A stretch of 5,368 bases of DNA, from contig JAZNRE010000038.1 of NCBI GenBank assembly GCA_045590535.1, positions 1 to 5,368 on the forward strand, read 5' to 3'. This DNA is from UMGS755 sp045590535. Its GTDB lineage: Bacteria > Bacillota > Clostridia > UBA1381 > UBA9506. Numbering within the stretch: the stretch's first letter is position 1; every line of letters begins with the position of its first letter. Below, in pieces: positions 1-5,368 of the stretch. A program made the position numbers and the translations under genes. The notes below the pieces were generated by a model. The model made no database searches and was not told where the DNA came from. It saw only the letters and a program-made list of their open reading frames with translations.

Positions 1-51
1 GTTTTTTTGAAATTTTTATAAAAAGTTTCAGGGAAAATATTGCTAAAATAC

Positions 52-80
52 TTGATAATTTTTCTAATTTAGGTTACAAT
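52..80 (+). promoter_or_regulatory. Sigma-A-type promoter of the pgk-tpiA-gpmI-eno operon
   Basis: A -35 box TTGATA (52-57, 5 of 6 to TTGACA) is followed by an optimal 17-base spacer and a -10 box TACAAT (75-80, 5 of 6 to TATAAT). Transcription should begin near 86-88, giving a leader of about 110 bases before the pgk start. No other promoter of this quality was seen in the first 195 bases. An extended -10-like TGCTAAAAT at 41-49 lacks a recognisable -35 box and is a weak alternative. The assignment rests on consensus match and position only. Confidence 0.75.
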
Positions 81-96
81 GTTATTTAGTTAACAA
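79..96. promoter_or_regulatory. Candidate Rex (redox-sensing repressor) operator
   Basis: The 18-base stretch ATGTTATTTAGTTAACAA matches the clostridial Rex consensus TTGTTAANNNNTTAACAA at 12 of 14 fixed positions. The right half-site (90-96) is perfect and the left half-site (79-85) has two mismatches. It overlaps the last two bases of the -10 box and covers the predicted transcription start, where a bound repressor would block RNA polymerase. Rex senses the NADH/NAD+ ratio and is known to control fermentation genes in Clostridia. Control of this glycolytic operon is an inference. A second, overlapping dyad, TTAGTT (86-91) and AACTAA (96-101), leaves open a different regulator or a hairpin at the RNA 5' end. 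Confidence 0.45.
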
Positions 97-109
97 ACTA
101 ATGATTTAA

Positions 110-168
110 TACAGAGAAAAGTTAGCCTGTCAATGATAAAAATTAGCTCTGTCAATACAGAGAATTTT
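110..168 (+). repeat. Duplicated leader blocks with a strong hairpin upstream of pgk
   Basis: Two short blocks each occur twice in the untranslated leader. TACAGAGAA is at 110-118 and 156-164. TTAGC-(T)C-TGTCAAT is at 122-134 and 143-156. The second set forms a hairpin: CTCTGT (147-152), loop CAAT, ACAGAG (157-162). It is extended by AAAATT (139-144) pairing with AATTTT (163-168) around a two-base AG bulge. The upstream ACAGAG (111-116) can pair with the same CTCTGT, so two structures are mutually exclusive. The hairpin ends 13 bases before the ribosome binding site. It is not followed by a real T-tract, so it does not look like a classical attenuator. A role in RNA stability or translation control is possible but unproven. 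Confidence 0.5.
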
Positions 169-181
169 AAATATTGTATTT

Positions 182-186
182 GGAGG
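182..186 (+). promoter_or_regulatory. Ribosome binding site that fixes the pgk start
   Basis: GGAGG lies nine bases before the ATG at 196. An in-frame ATG at 133 would lengthen the protein by 21 residues, but it has no such site and its extension would run through the leader hairpin. This supports the start at 196. Confidence 0.85.
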
Positions 187-195
187 AATTTTCAA

Positions 196-1380
196 ATGAA
201 CAAAAAAACAGTTGATGACATTTCGGTAAAAGGTAAGAAGGTTTTAGTTCGTTGTGATTTTAATGTGCCTATGGATGACAATGGCAACATCACAAACGAC
301 AATCGTATCGTAGGCGCTCTGCCCACCATTAAGTATTTGGTTGCACAGGGTGCTAAAGTTATTCTTTGCTCACACATGGGTCGCCCGAAGGGTGAATTTA
401 ACATGAAGTTCAGCCTGGCTCCCGTTGCTGCCCGTCTTTCTGACTATTTGGGCCAGACCGTTAAAATGGCCGAAGATGTTGTTGGCGAAAGCGCACAGGC
501 TCTCACAGCCAGCATGGCAGACGGCGAAGTTGTTTTACTTGAAAATGTCCGTTTCCATGCAGAAGAAACCAAAAATGTTCCCGAATTTTCCAAAAAGCTG
601 GCTGATTTGGCCGAGATTTTTGTTAACGATGCATTTGGCACAGCTCACCGTGCACATTCTTCCACCGCCGGTGTTGCAGACTATCTGCCCGCTGTTGCCG
701 GTTATTTAATTCAAAAAGAAATTGACATCATGGGTGGCGCATTGGAAGCTGCTGAGCGTCCCTTCGTTGCCATTTTAGGCGGCGCTAAGGTTAAAGATAA
801 AATCGGTGTTATCAACAACCTGTTAAACAAGGTTGACACCATCATCATCGGCGGCGGCATGGCTTACACCTTCTGCAAAGCTATGGGCGGTTCCATTGGC
901 GCTTCTTTGGTTGACGAAGAACGCATCGACTATGCCCGTGAGGTTATGGCTCTTGCAAAAGAAAAAGGCGTTAACCTGATGATTCCTACCGATAATGTTG
1001 CGGCTGACAGCTTTTCTAACGACGCTGCACAGAAGGTTTGCTCCTCTATGGAGATTCCCGATGGCTGGCAGGGTCTTGACATTGGCCCCGAAACAACAAA
1101 AGCGTTTGCCGATGTGATTAAAAATGCAAAAACTGTTATCTGGAACGGTCCCATGGGCGTTTTCGAATTTGAAAACTTTGCTAAGGGTACCATCGCAGTG
1201 GCTGAAGCCGTTGCTGAAGCTGATGCTGTGACCATCATTGGCGGTGGCGACAGCGCTGCAGCTGTTACAAACCTGGGCTTTGCTGACAAAATGACACACA
1301 TCTCCACCGGCGGTGGCGCAAGCCTTGAATTCTTAGAAGGCATTGAGCTTCCCGGTGTGGCTTGCCTTGCAAAAAAATAA
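196..1380 (+). CDS. pgk: Phosphoglycerate kinase
   Basis: This cytosolic enzyme transfers phosphate from 1,3-bisphosphoglycerate to ADP, giving 3-phosphoglycerate and ATP, the first substrate-level phosphorylation of glycolysis. The 394-residue protein has the usual bacterial length. Visible landmarks, numbered from the ATG at 196, are the family signature KVLVRCDFNVP (15-25), substrate-binding arginines R37, R119 and R152, SHMGRP (59-64), the GGAKVKDKIG nucleotide-site segment with K198 and K202, GGGMAYTF (219-226), WNGPMGVFE (316-324) with the ATP-contacting glutamate, and the C-terminal GGGDS (349-353) and STGGGASLEFLEG (370-382) loops. The common SHLGRP is SHMGRP here, a mild change. The start is chosen by the ribosome binding site at 182-186 and the conserved N-terminus. 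It is the first gene of the operon, 33 bases before tpiA. Confidence 0.98.
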   Translation: MNKKTVDDISVKGKKVLVRCDFNVPMDDNGNITNDNRIVGALPTIKYLVAQGAKVILCSHMGRPKGEFNMKFSLAPVAARLSDYLGQTVKMAEDVVGESAQALTASMADGEVVLLENVRFHAEETKNVPEFSKKLADLAEIFVNDAFGTAHRAHSSTAGVADYLPAVAGYLIQKEIDIMGGALEAAERPFVAILGGAKVKDKIGVINNLLNKVDTIIIGGGMAYTFCKAMGGSIGASLVDEERIDYAREVMALAKEKGVNLMIPTDNVAADSFSNDAAQKVCSSMEIPDGWQGLDIGPETTKAFADVIKNAKTVIWNGPMGVFEFENFAKGTIAVAEAVAEADAVTIIGGGDSAAAVTNLGFADKMTHISTGGGASLEFLEGIELPGVACLAKK

Positions 1381-1413
1381 AACTTACACAGTTTGAGAAA
1401 GGATTGTTAGAAT

Positions 1414-2160
1414 ATGAGACAGATTGTTGCCGCAGGTAACTGGAAAATGAACAAAACTCCTTCTGAAGCCGTTGCTTTGGTGAAGGAACTGGCGCCCCTG
1501 GTTAAAGACGCTAAAAACAAGGTTATTGTTTGCCCCACCGCTGTTTGCTTGCCCGCAGTTGTTGAAGCGGCTAAAGGCACAAACATTTTGGTTGGTGCAC
1601 AGAATATGTATTTTGAAGACAAGGGTGCTTTCACCGGCGAAATCAGCGCTGACATGCTTTTGGACATCGGTGTTACCCATGTTATTTTAGGTCACAGTGA
1701 GCGTCGTCAGTATTTTGCTGAAACCGACGAAACTGTAAACAAAAAGGTTTTAAAAGCTTTGGAAAAAGGTCTTTGCCCCATTATTTGCGTTGGTGAAAGC
1801 TTAGAACAGCGCGAACAGGGCATCACCGCTGACCTGGTTCGCATGCAGGTTAAAATTGCGCTGCAAAATGTTCCGGCAGAACAGGCAAAAACCCTGATGA
1901 TTGCCTATGAACCCATTTGGGCCATCGGCACAGGCAAAACCGCAACCACCGAGCAGGCAGAAGAAGTTTGCAAAACCATTCGTGATTGCATTGCTGAGCT
2001 TTATGATAGCTCCGTGGCAGAAAGCGTTATCATTCAGTATGGCGGCAGTGTGAATGCCGGCAACAGCGCTGAGCTTTTTGCACAGGCAAACATCGACGGC
2101 GGTTTGGTTGGCGGCGCCAGCTTAAAAGCTGCTGATTTTTCTGTGATTGCTAATTCTTAA
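1414..2160 (+). CDS. tpiA: Triose-phosphate isomerase
   Basis: It interconverts dihydroxyacetone phosphate and glyceraldehyde 3-phosphate in the cytosol, so both halves of fructose 1,6-bisphosphate enter lower glycolysis. The 248-residue length is typical of this single-domain TIM barrel. All catalytic landmarks are present: N9 and K11 in GNWKMNK (8-14), the electrophile H94 in GHSERR (93-98), the general base E166 in AYEPIWAIGTGK (164-175) followed by the mobile loop 6, and the phosphate-binding YGGSV (209-213) and GGLVGGASL (229-237). The ribosome binding site AAAGGA (1398-1403) is ten bases before the ATG, weaker than those of the other three genes. The next gene starts 12 bases after the stop, which argues for co-transcription. 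Nothing unusual was seen in the protein. Confidence 0.98.
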   Translation: MRQIVAAGNWKMNKTPSEAVALVKELAPLVKDAKNKVIVCPTAVCLPAVVEAAKGTNILVGAQNMYFEDKGAFTGEISADMLLDIGVTHVILGHSERRQYFAETDETVNKKVLKALEKGLCPIICVGESLEQREQGITADLVRMQVKIALQNVPAEQAKTLMIAYEPIWAIGTGKTATTEQAEEVCKTIRDCIAELYDSSVAESVIIQYGGSVNAGNSAELFAQANIDGGLVGGASLKAADFSVIANS

Positions 2161-2162
2161 TC

Positions 2163-2167
2163 AGGAG
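2163..2167 (+). promoter_or_regulatory. Ribosome binding site of gpmI; start ambiguous by one codon
   Basis: AGGAG ends five bases before the first ATG (2173) and eight bases before the second (2176). Spacing slightly favours the second. The first ATG is kept for the gene because it puts the metal ligand at D12 and the catalytic serine at S62, the numbering used for the Geobacillus stearothermophilus enzyme. That agreement does not prove the start. Confidence 0.7.
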
Positions 2168-2172
2168 AAAGA

Positions 2173-3699
2173 ATGATGAAACAACCTTTATTGTTATGTA
2201 TTTTAGATGGCTATGGTGCAAACCCCGCCACCCAGGGCAACGCTATTTATGCAGCAAAAACACCTTATATGGATAAGTTGCTCTCCGAGTGCCCCAACAC
2301 TCTTTTGGATGCTTCCGGCATGGCCGTTGGTCTGCCTGAAGGCCAAATGGGTAACTCAGAGGTGGGTCACACCAACATTGGTGCCGGTCGCATTGTGTAT
2401 CAGGAGCTGACCCGCATCACCAAGTCAATCAAAGAGGGCGACTTCTTTGCAAACGAAGCCTTTATGGCCGCTGTAAAAAACTGCAAAGAGAAAAATTCAG
2501 CCCTGCACATTATGGGTCTTTTGTCTGACGGCGGCGTACATAGCCACAACAGCCACATTTACGGCCTGGTGGAGCTGGCAAAAAAACAGGGTCTTTCCAA
2601 AGTTTATTTGCATTGCTTTTTAGACGGTCGTGATGTGCCCCCCGCTTCGGGTAAAGATTTTGTGACTGCCCTGCAGGACGAGCTTAGTCGCATTGGTTGC
2701 GGCAAGATTGCCACTGTGATGGGTCGATACTATGCCATGGACCGCGACAACCGTTGGGAGCGCGTTGAAAAGGCTTATGCCGCCATGGTTTTAGGTGTTG
2801 GCGAGCCGGCATGTGACGCAGTGGCCGCTGTTCAGGCTTCTTATGACAACGAAGTGACCGACGAATTTGTTGTGCCCGTTGTTGTTATGGAAGAAAATGC
2901 CCCCGTTGGCGTGATCACCGAGGGTGACAGCGTTATTTTTGCTAACTTCCGTCCTGACCGTGCCAGAGAAATCACCCGCACCTTGGTTGACCCTGAATTT
3001 GACGGCTTTGCCAGAGAATTTCAAAAGCTTCACTATGTGTGCATGACCCAGTATGACAAGAGCATGCCCAATGTGGATGTGGCGTTTCGTCCCCAGTCTT
3101 TAGAGAACACTTTGGGTGACTATCTGTCACAAAAGGGTCTTTCTCAGCTGCGTATTGCTGAAACCGAAAAGTATGCCCATGTAACCTTCTTCTTTAACGG
3201 TGGCGTTGAGGCGGTTGCCCAGGGCGAGGACAGAGCACTCATTGCCTCACCCAAGGTTGCAACTTATGACTTAAAGCCCGAAATGAGCGCCCTTGAGGTT
3301 ACAGAAGAGGCTCTTTCCCGGTTAGAATCAGACAAATATGATGTTATCATTTTAAACTTTGCCAATTGCGACATGGTTGGCCACACCGGCGTGTTTGATG
3401 CGGCTGTGAAAGCGGTTGAAACCGTTGACACTTGCATGAAACGCGTGATTGAAGAGGTGCTGCGCCGGGATGGTATTGCCTTGGTCTCTGCTGACCACGG
3501 TAATGCAGACCAGATGGTTGACCCGGATAACGGTGACACCTTCACCGCACACACCACCTTCCCCGTGCCCTTTATTGTGGTTGGTAAAGAAGTGAATTTG
3601 CGTGAGGGCGGCTGCCTGGCTGATATTGCCCCCACCATGCTCACCCTTTTAGATTTACCCCAGCCCAGTGAAATGACAGGCAAGAGCCTGATTATTTAA
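2173..3699 (+). CDS. gpmI: 2,3-bisphosphoglycerate-independent phosphoglycerate mutase
   Basis: It converts 3-phosphoglycerate to 2-phosphoglycerate in the cytosol through a phosphoserine intermediate and two manganese ions, without 2,3-bisphosphoglycerate. The 508-residue length fits the alkaline-phosphatase-like iPGM family. Metal and catalytic residues are visible: D12 in ILDGYG (10-15), S62 in NSEVGH (61-66), H123 in GGVHSH (120-125), DGRDVPP (151-157), R260 and R263 in RPDRAR, K333 in TEKYAH, D400 and H404 in NCDMVGHTG (398-406), D441 and H442 in SADHGNAD (439-446), and H460 in FTAHTTFPVPF. The phosphotransferase domain inserted between about residues 76 and 310 is intact. Position 399 is cysteine where proline is common. 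The start may be one codon later (2176). The gene sits 12 bases after tpiA and 34 before eno, and its alanine codons differ from those of eno. Confidence 0.98.
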   Translation: MMKQPLLLCILDGYGANPATQGNAIYAAKTPYMDKLLSECPNTLLDASGMAVGLPEGQMGNSEVGHTNIGAGRIVYQELTRITKSIKEGDFFANEAFMAAVKNCKEKNSALHIMGLLSDGGVHSHNSHIYGLVELAKKQGLSKVYLHCFLDGRDVPPASGKDFVTALQDELSRIGCGKIATVMGRYYAMDRDNRWERVEKAYAAMVLGVGEPACDAVAAVQASYDNEVTDEFVVPVVVMEENAPVGVITEGDSVIFANFRPDRAREITRTLVDPEFDGFAREFQKLHYVCMTQYDKSMPNVDVAFRPQSLENTLGDYLSQKGLSQLRIAETEKYAHVTFFFNGGVEAVAQGEDRALIASPKVATYDLKPEMSALEVTEEALSRLESDKYDVIILNFANCDMVGHTGVFDAAVKAVETVDTCMKRVIEEVLRRDGIALVSADHGNADQMVDPDNGDTFTAHTTFPVPFIVVGKEVNLREGGCLADIAPTMLTLLDLPQPSEMTGKSLII

Positions 3700-3733
3700 T
3701 TAACAATTTTATATTTATAGGAGGAATAATACT

Positions 3734-5050
3734 ATGAAACAGTACATTGAAATTATCGATGTAGTGGCAAGAGAAATCCTGGATTCCCGTGGCAATCCGA
3801 CCGTTGAAGTTGAGGTTTATACCGAAGATGGCTATGTTGGCCGTGCTTCTGTTCCCTCTGGCGCTTCTACCGGTGCATTTGAAGCTGTTGAGCTTCGTGA
3901 CGGCGACAAGAGCAAATACTTAGGCAAAGGCGTTTGCAAAGCTGTTGAAAATGTTAACGGTGAAATCGCTGAAGCCGTTATCGGCATGAATGTTTTAGAT
4001 CAGGTTGCTATCGACCGTGCTATGATCGAATTAGACGGCACCCCCAACAAAGGCCGTTTGGGTGCAAACGCTATCTTGGGCGTTTCTTTGGCTTGTGCTA
4101 AAGCTGCTGCTGAATCTTTAGGCGTTAGCCTTTATAACTACATTGGCGGCTGCAACGCTAAAACCTTCCCCGTGCCCATGATGTACATCATCAACGGTGG
4201 TATGCATGCTGACAACAGCGTTAACATTCAGGAATTTATGATTATGCCTGTTGGTGCAACTTCTTTCCGTGAAGCTTTAAGATGGTGCGCAGAAGTGTTC
4301 CACAACTTAAAGAGCGTATTAAAAGGCAAAGGCTACAGCACCGCTGTTGGTGACGAAGGTGGTTTCGCTCCTAACTTAAAGAGCGATGAAGAAGCCATTC
4401 AGGTTATCGTTGAAGCTGTTGAAAAAGCAGGCTTCAAACCCGGTGATGATTTTAGAATTGCTATCGACGCTGCTGCTACTGAAATGTTTGAAGAAGCTAA
4501 GAAAATCGGCAAAGACGGTTACTACTTCTGGAAGACCGACATCTTCATGACCCGTGACGAAATCGTTTCTTATTGGGAAACATTAGCTAACAAATACCCC
4601 ATCATCTCCTTAGAAGACGGCGTTGCTGAAGAAGACTGGGATGCTTGGAAGATCTTAACTGACAAGCTGGGCACCAAGATTCAGCTGGTTGGTGACGACC
4701 TGTTCGTTACAAACACCGAGCGCTTAAAGAAAGGTATTGAGCTTGGCGTTGCTAACTCTATCTTAATCAAAGTTAACCAGATTGGTACTTTGACCGAAAC
4801 CTTGGAAGCTATTGAAATGGCTAACCGTGCTGGTTACACCGCTGTTACTTCTCACAGAAGCGGTGAAACCGAGGATGCTACCATTGCTGACATCGCCGTT
4901 GCTACAAACTCCGGCCAGATTAAGACTGGTGCTCCTTCAAGAACTGACCGTGTTGCAAAATACAATCAGCTTCTCCGCATTGAAGAAGAGCTGGGCGAGA
5001 TTGCTTACTATCCCGGCATTGATGCTTGGTTTAACCTGAAAAACAAATAA
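3734..5050 (+). CDS. eno: Enolase (phosphopyruvate hydratase)
   Basis: It removes water from 2-phosphoglycerate to give phosphoenolpyruvate, using two magnesium ions. It acts in the cytosol, and in many Firmicutes some is also found on the surface. The 438-residue protein is full length. Visible features are the substrate loop SGASTGAFE (42-50), H158 in NGGMHADN (154-161), E167, the proton-shuttling E208 in VGDEGGFAPN (205-214), magnesium ligands D245, E294 (LEDGVAEEDW) and D321 (VGDDLFVTN), the general base K346 in ILIKVNQIGT (343-352), SHRSGETED (373-381) and K397 in IKTGAPSR. A perfect AGGAGG (3719-3724) stands nine bases before the ATG, the strongest ribosome binding site in the window. 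Alanine is written almost only as GCT, a sign of selection for high expression. It is the last gene before the operon terminator. Confidence 0.99.
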   Translation: MKQYIEIIDVVAREILDSRGNPTVEVEVYTEDGYVGRASVPSGASTGAFEAVELRDGDKSKYLGKGVCKAVENVNGEIAEAVIGMNVLDQVAIDRAMIELDGTPNKGRLGANAILGVSLACAKAAAESLGVSLYNYIGGCNAKTFPVPMMYIINGGMHADNSVNIQEFMIMPVGATSFREALRWCAEVFHNLKSVLKGKGYSTAVGDEGGFAPNLKSDEEAIQVIVEAVEKAGFKPGDDFRIAIDAAATEMFEEAKKIGKDGYYFWKTDIFMTRDEIVSYWETLANKYPIISLEDGVAEEDWDAWKILTDKLGTKIQLVGDDLFVTNTERLKKGIELGVANSILIKVNQIGTLTETLEAIEMANRAGYTAVTSHRSGETEDATIADIAVATNSGQIKTGAPSRTDRVAKYNQLLRIEEELGEIAYYPGIDAWFNLKNK

Positions 5051-5085
5051 AAATCTCTCTTTTCCGTTTGAAAAATGAGATGCAT

Positions 5086-5122
5086 AGGCTACCCAAAACC
5101 TTTGGTTTTGGGTAGTTTTTTT
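5086..5122 (+). terminator. Rho-independent terminator of the operon
   Basis: CTACCCAAAACC (5089-5100) and GGTTTTGGGTAG (5104-5115) form a perfect 12-base-pair stem around a TTT loop, followed at once by seven T residues (5116-5122). It begins 36 bases after the eno stop codon, so it should end the pgk-tpiA-gpmI-eno transcript. No matching T-tract is seen for the opposite strand, so it looks one-directional. A weaker imperfect hairpin just upstream, TCTC/GAGA and TTTTC/GAAAA between 5054 and 5080, lacks a T-tract and is probably not a second terminator. Confidence 0.95.
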
Positions 5123-5145
5123 CGTCATGTACAATTTGTTTACAA

Positions 5146-5286
5146 AAATCCCTTGCAAGCCCCTCTTTGCCTCCCTTGCAAAGCCCTCCTTGCCTAAAGG
5201 AGGGGGGGACCGTCGCAGACGGTGGGAGGATTCCGGAGGGGGACCACCGAAGGTGATGGAGGGATTTCCAAAGGAAGCGCTTGCAA
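5146..5286. repeat. GC-rich palindromic interspersed-repeat-like element
   Basis: This non-coding block is packed with inverted repeats. TTGCAAGC (5153-5160) matches GCTTGCAA (5279-5286), and AAATCCC (5146-5152) matches GGGATTT (5261-5267). Inside lie the hairpins CTTTGC/GCAAAG (5165-5183), CCCTCCTT/AAGGAGGG (5184-5204), ACCGTC/GACGGT with a GCA loop (5209-5223) and CACC/GGTG (5245-5255). CCCTTGCAA-GCCC occurs twice in direct orientation, at 5150 and 5173. Its base composition differs sharply from the AT-rich sequence on its left. No transposase is encoded, so it would be non-autonomous. From memory, similar GGAGGG-rich units recur in intergenic DNA of gut Clostridia and give rise to spurious short proteins. 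The exact ends and family name cannot be set from one copy. Confidence 0.6.
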
Positions 5287-5368
5287 TTATGAGGCGGACG
5301 CATTGCCCAAGCCAAAAGAGTGGTAATTCTTTCCATTTTGTATGCCCTGCCGGACGGGCCTACTTTTG
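5287..5368. other. Unassigned intergenic tail
   Basis: No supported gene was found here. A frame opening with ATG at 5289 stays open to the window edge (26 codons). It begins just outside the repeat and its translation, rich in Arg, Ser and Cys, resembles no family I recognise, so it is not called. CAAAAG (5313-5318) and CTTTTG (5363-5368) are inverted copies, and GCCC (5344-5347) can pair with GGGC (5356-5359). These may mark another repeat cut by the window edge, or a continuation of the element to the left. Confidence 0.35.

Noticed and set aside
133..195. In-frame extension of pgk from an ATG at 133
   Set aside because: It has no ribosome binding site, adds 21 residues that do not belong to the family, and runs through the leader hairpin. 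The ATG at 196 has GGAGG at ideal spacing.
823..1343. Long minus-strand open frames inside pgk
   Set aside because: They are antisense to a clearly conserved gene and show no family motifs. They are shadows of codon bias.
3687..3715. Possible internal promoter before eno, with TATATT at 3710-3715
   Set aside because: The -10-like box is plausible in AT-rich DNA, but no acceptable -35 box lies 16-18 bases upstream. Read-through from gpmI is enough to explain eno expression.
5202..5263. G-quadruplex in the G-rich strand of the repeat
   Set aside because: Runs of three or more G occur at 5202-5208, 5224-5226, 5238-5242 and 5261-5263, but the gaps are 11 to 18 bases, longer than a canonical quadruplex allows, and the same bases pair in hairpins.
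5272..5285. CcpA (cre) site at AGGAAGCGCTTGCA
   Set aside because: It has three mismatches to the fixed positions of TGWAANCGNTNWCA, lies at the edge of the repeat and has no nearby promoter.
5146..5286. CRISPR array or insertion sequence in the repeat block
   Set aside because: There are no regularly spaced identical repeats with unique spacers and no transposase coding sequence. The pattern is of nested palindromes.
5031..5336. Minus-strand open frame of 101 codons over the terminator and repeat
   Set aside because: It overlaps the end of eno, the terminator and the palindromic repeat. Its translation is low in complexity and follows the repeat, so it is most likely spurious.
5289..5368. 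Start of a small plus-strand gene at the right edge
   Set aside because: Only 26 open codons are visible. The upstream purine run belongs to the repeat and the translation resembles no known protein family.

Overview
This window holds one almost complete transcription unit for the lower half of glycolysis, read entirely on the + strand: pgk (196-1380), tpiA (1414-2160), gpmI (2173-3699) and eno (3734-5050). The protein motifs, strong AGGAGG-type ribosome binding sites, sigma-A-type promoter, AT-rich leader and use of the cofactor-independent phosphoglycerate mutase all point to a Firmicute, most likely an anaerobe of the class Clostridia. The coding DNA is of intermediate GC content. A GGAGGG-rich palindromic repeat after the operon resembles, from memory, repeats scattered through intergenic DNA of gut Clostridia such as the Oscillospirales. 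This placement is an inference, and no species can be named.

Layout. Bases 1-195 are AT-rich and non-coding. They hold a good sigma-A promoter (52-80), a candidate operator for the redox sensor Rex directly over the predicted transcription start (79-96), and a leader with duplicated sequence blocks that can form competing hairpins (110-168). The four genes follow with gaps of 33, 12 and 34 bases, each with its own ribosome binding site. A textbook Rho-independent terminator (5086-5122) closes the unit. Bases 5123-5368 hold no convincing gene. They carry a multi-hairpin, GC-rich interspersed-repeat-like element (about 5146-5286) and an unexplained tail.

How the genes work together. Triose-phosphate isomerase feeds dihydroxyacetone phosphate into the glyceraldehyde-3-phosphate pool. 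Phosphoglycerate kinase makes ATP from 1,3-bisphosphoglycerate, phosphoglycerate mutase moves the phosphate from C3 to C2, and enolase dehydrates the product to phosphoenolpyruvate. In many Firmicutes gapA precedes pgk. Here pgk has its own promoter and at least 195 bases of upstream non-coding DNA, so any gapA lies outside the window and is probably transcribed separately or by read-through.

No new biological system is evident. The parts that deserve a second look are regulatory or structural: the Rex-like operator, the duplicated leader hairpins, the palindromic repeat downstream, and the sharp difference in alanine codon use between eno and gpmI.
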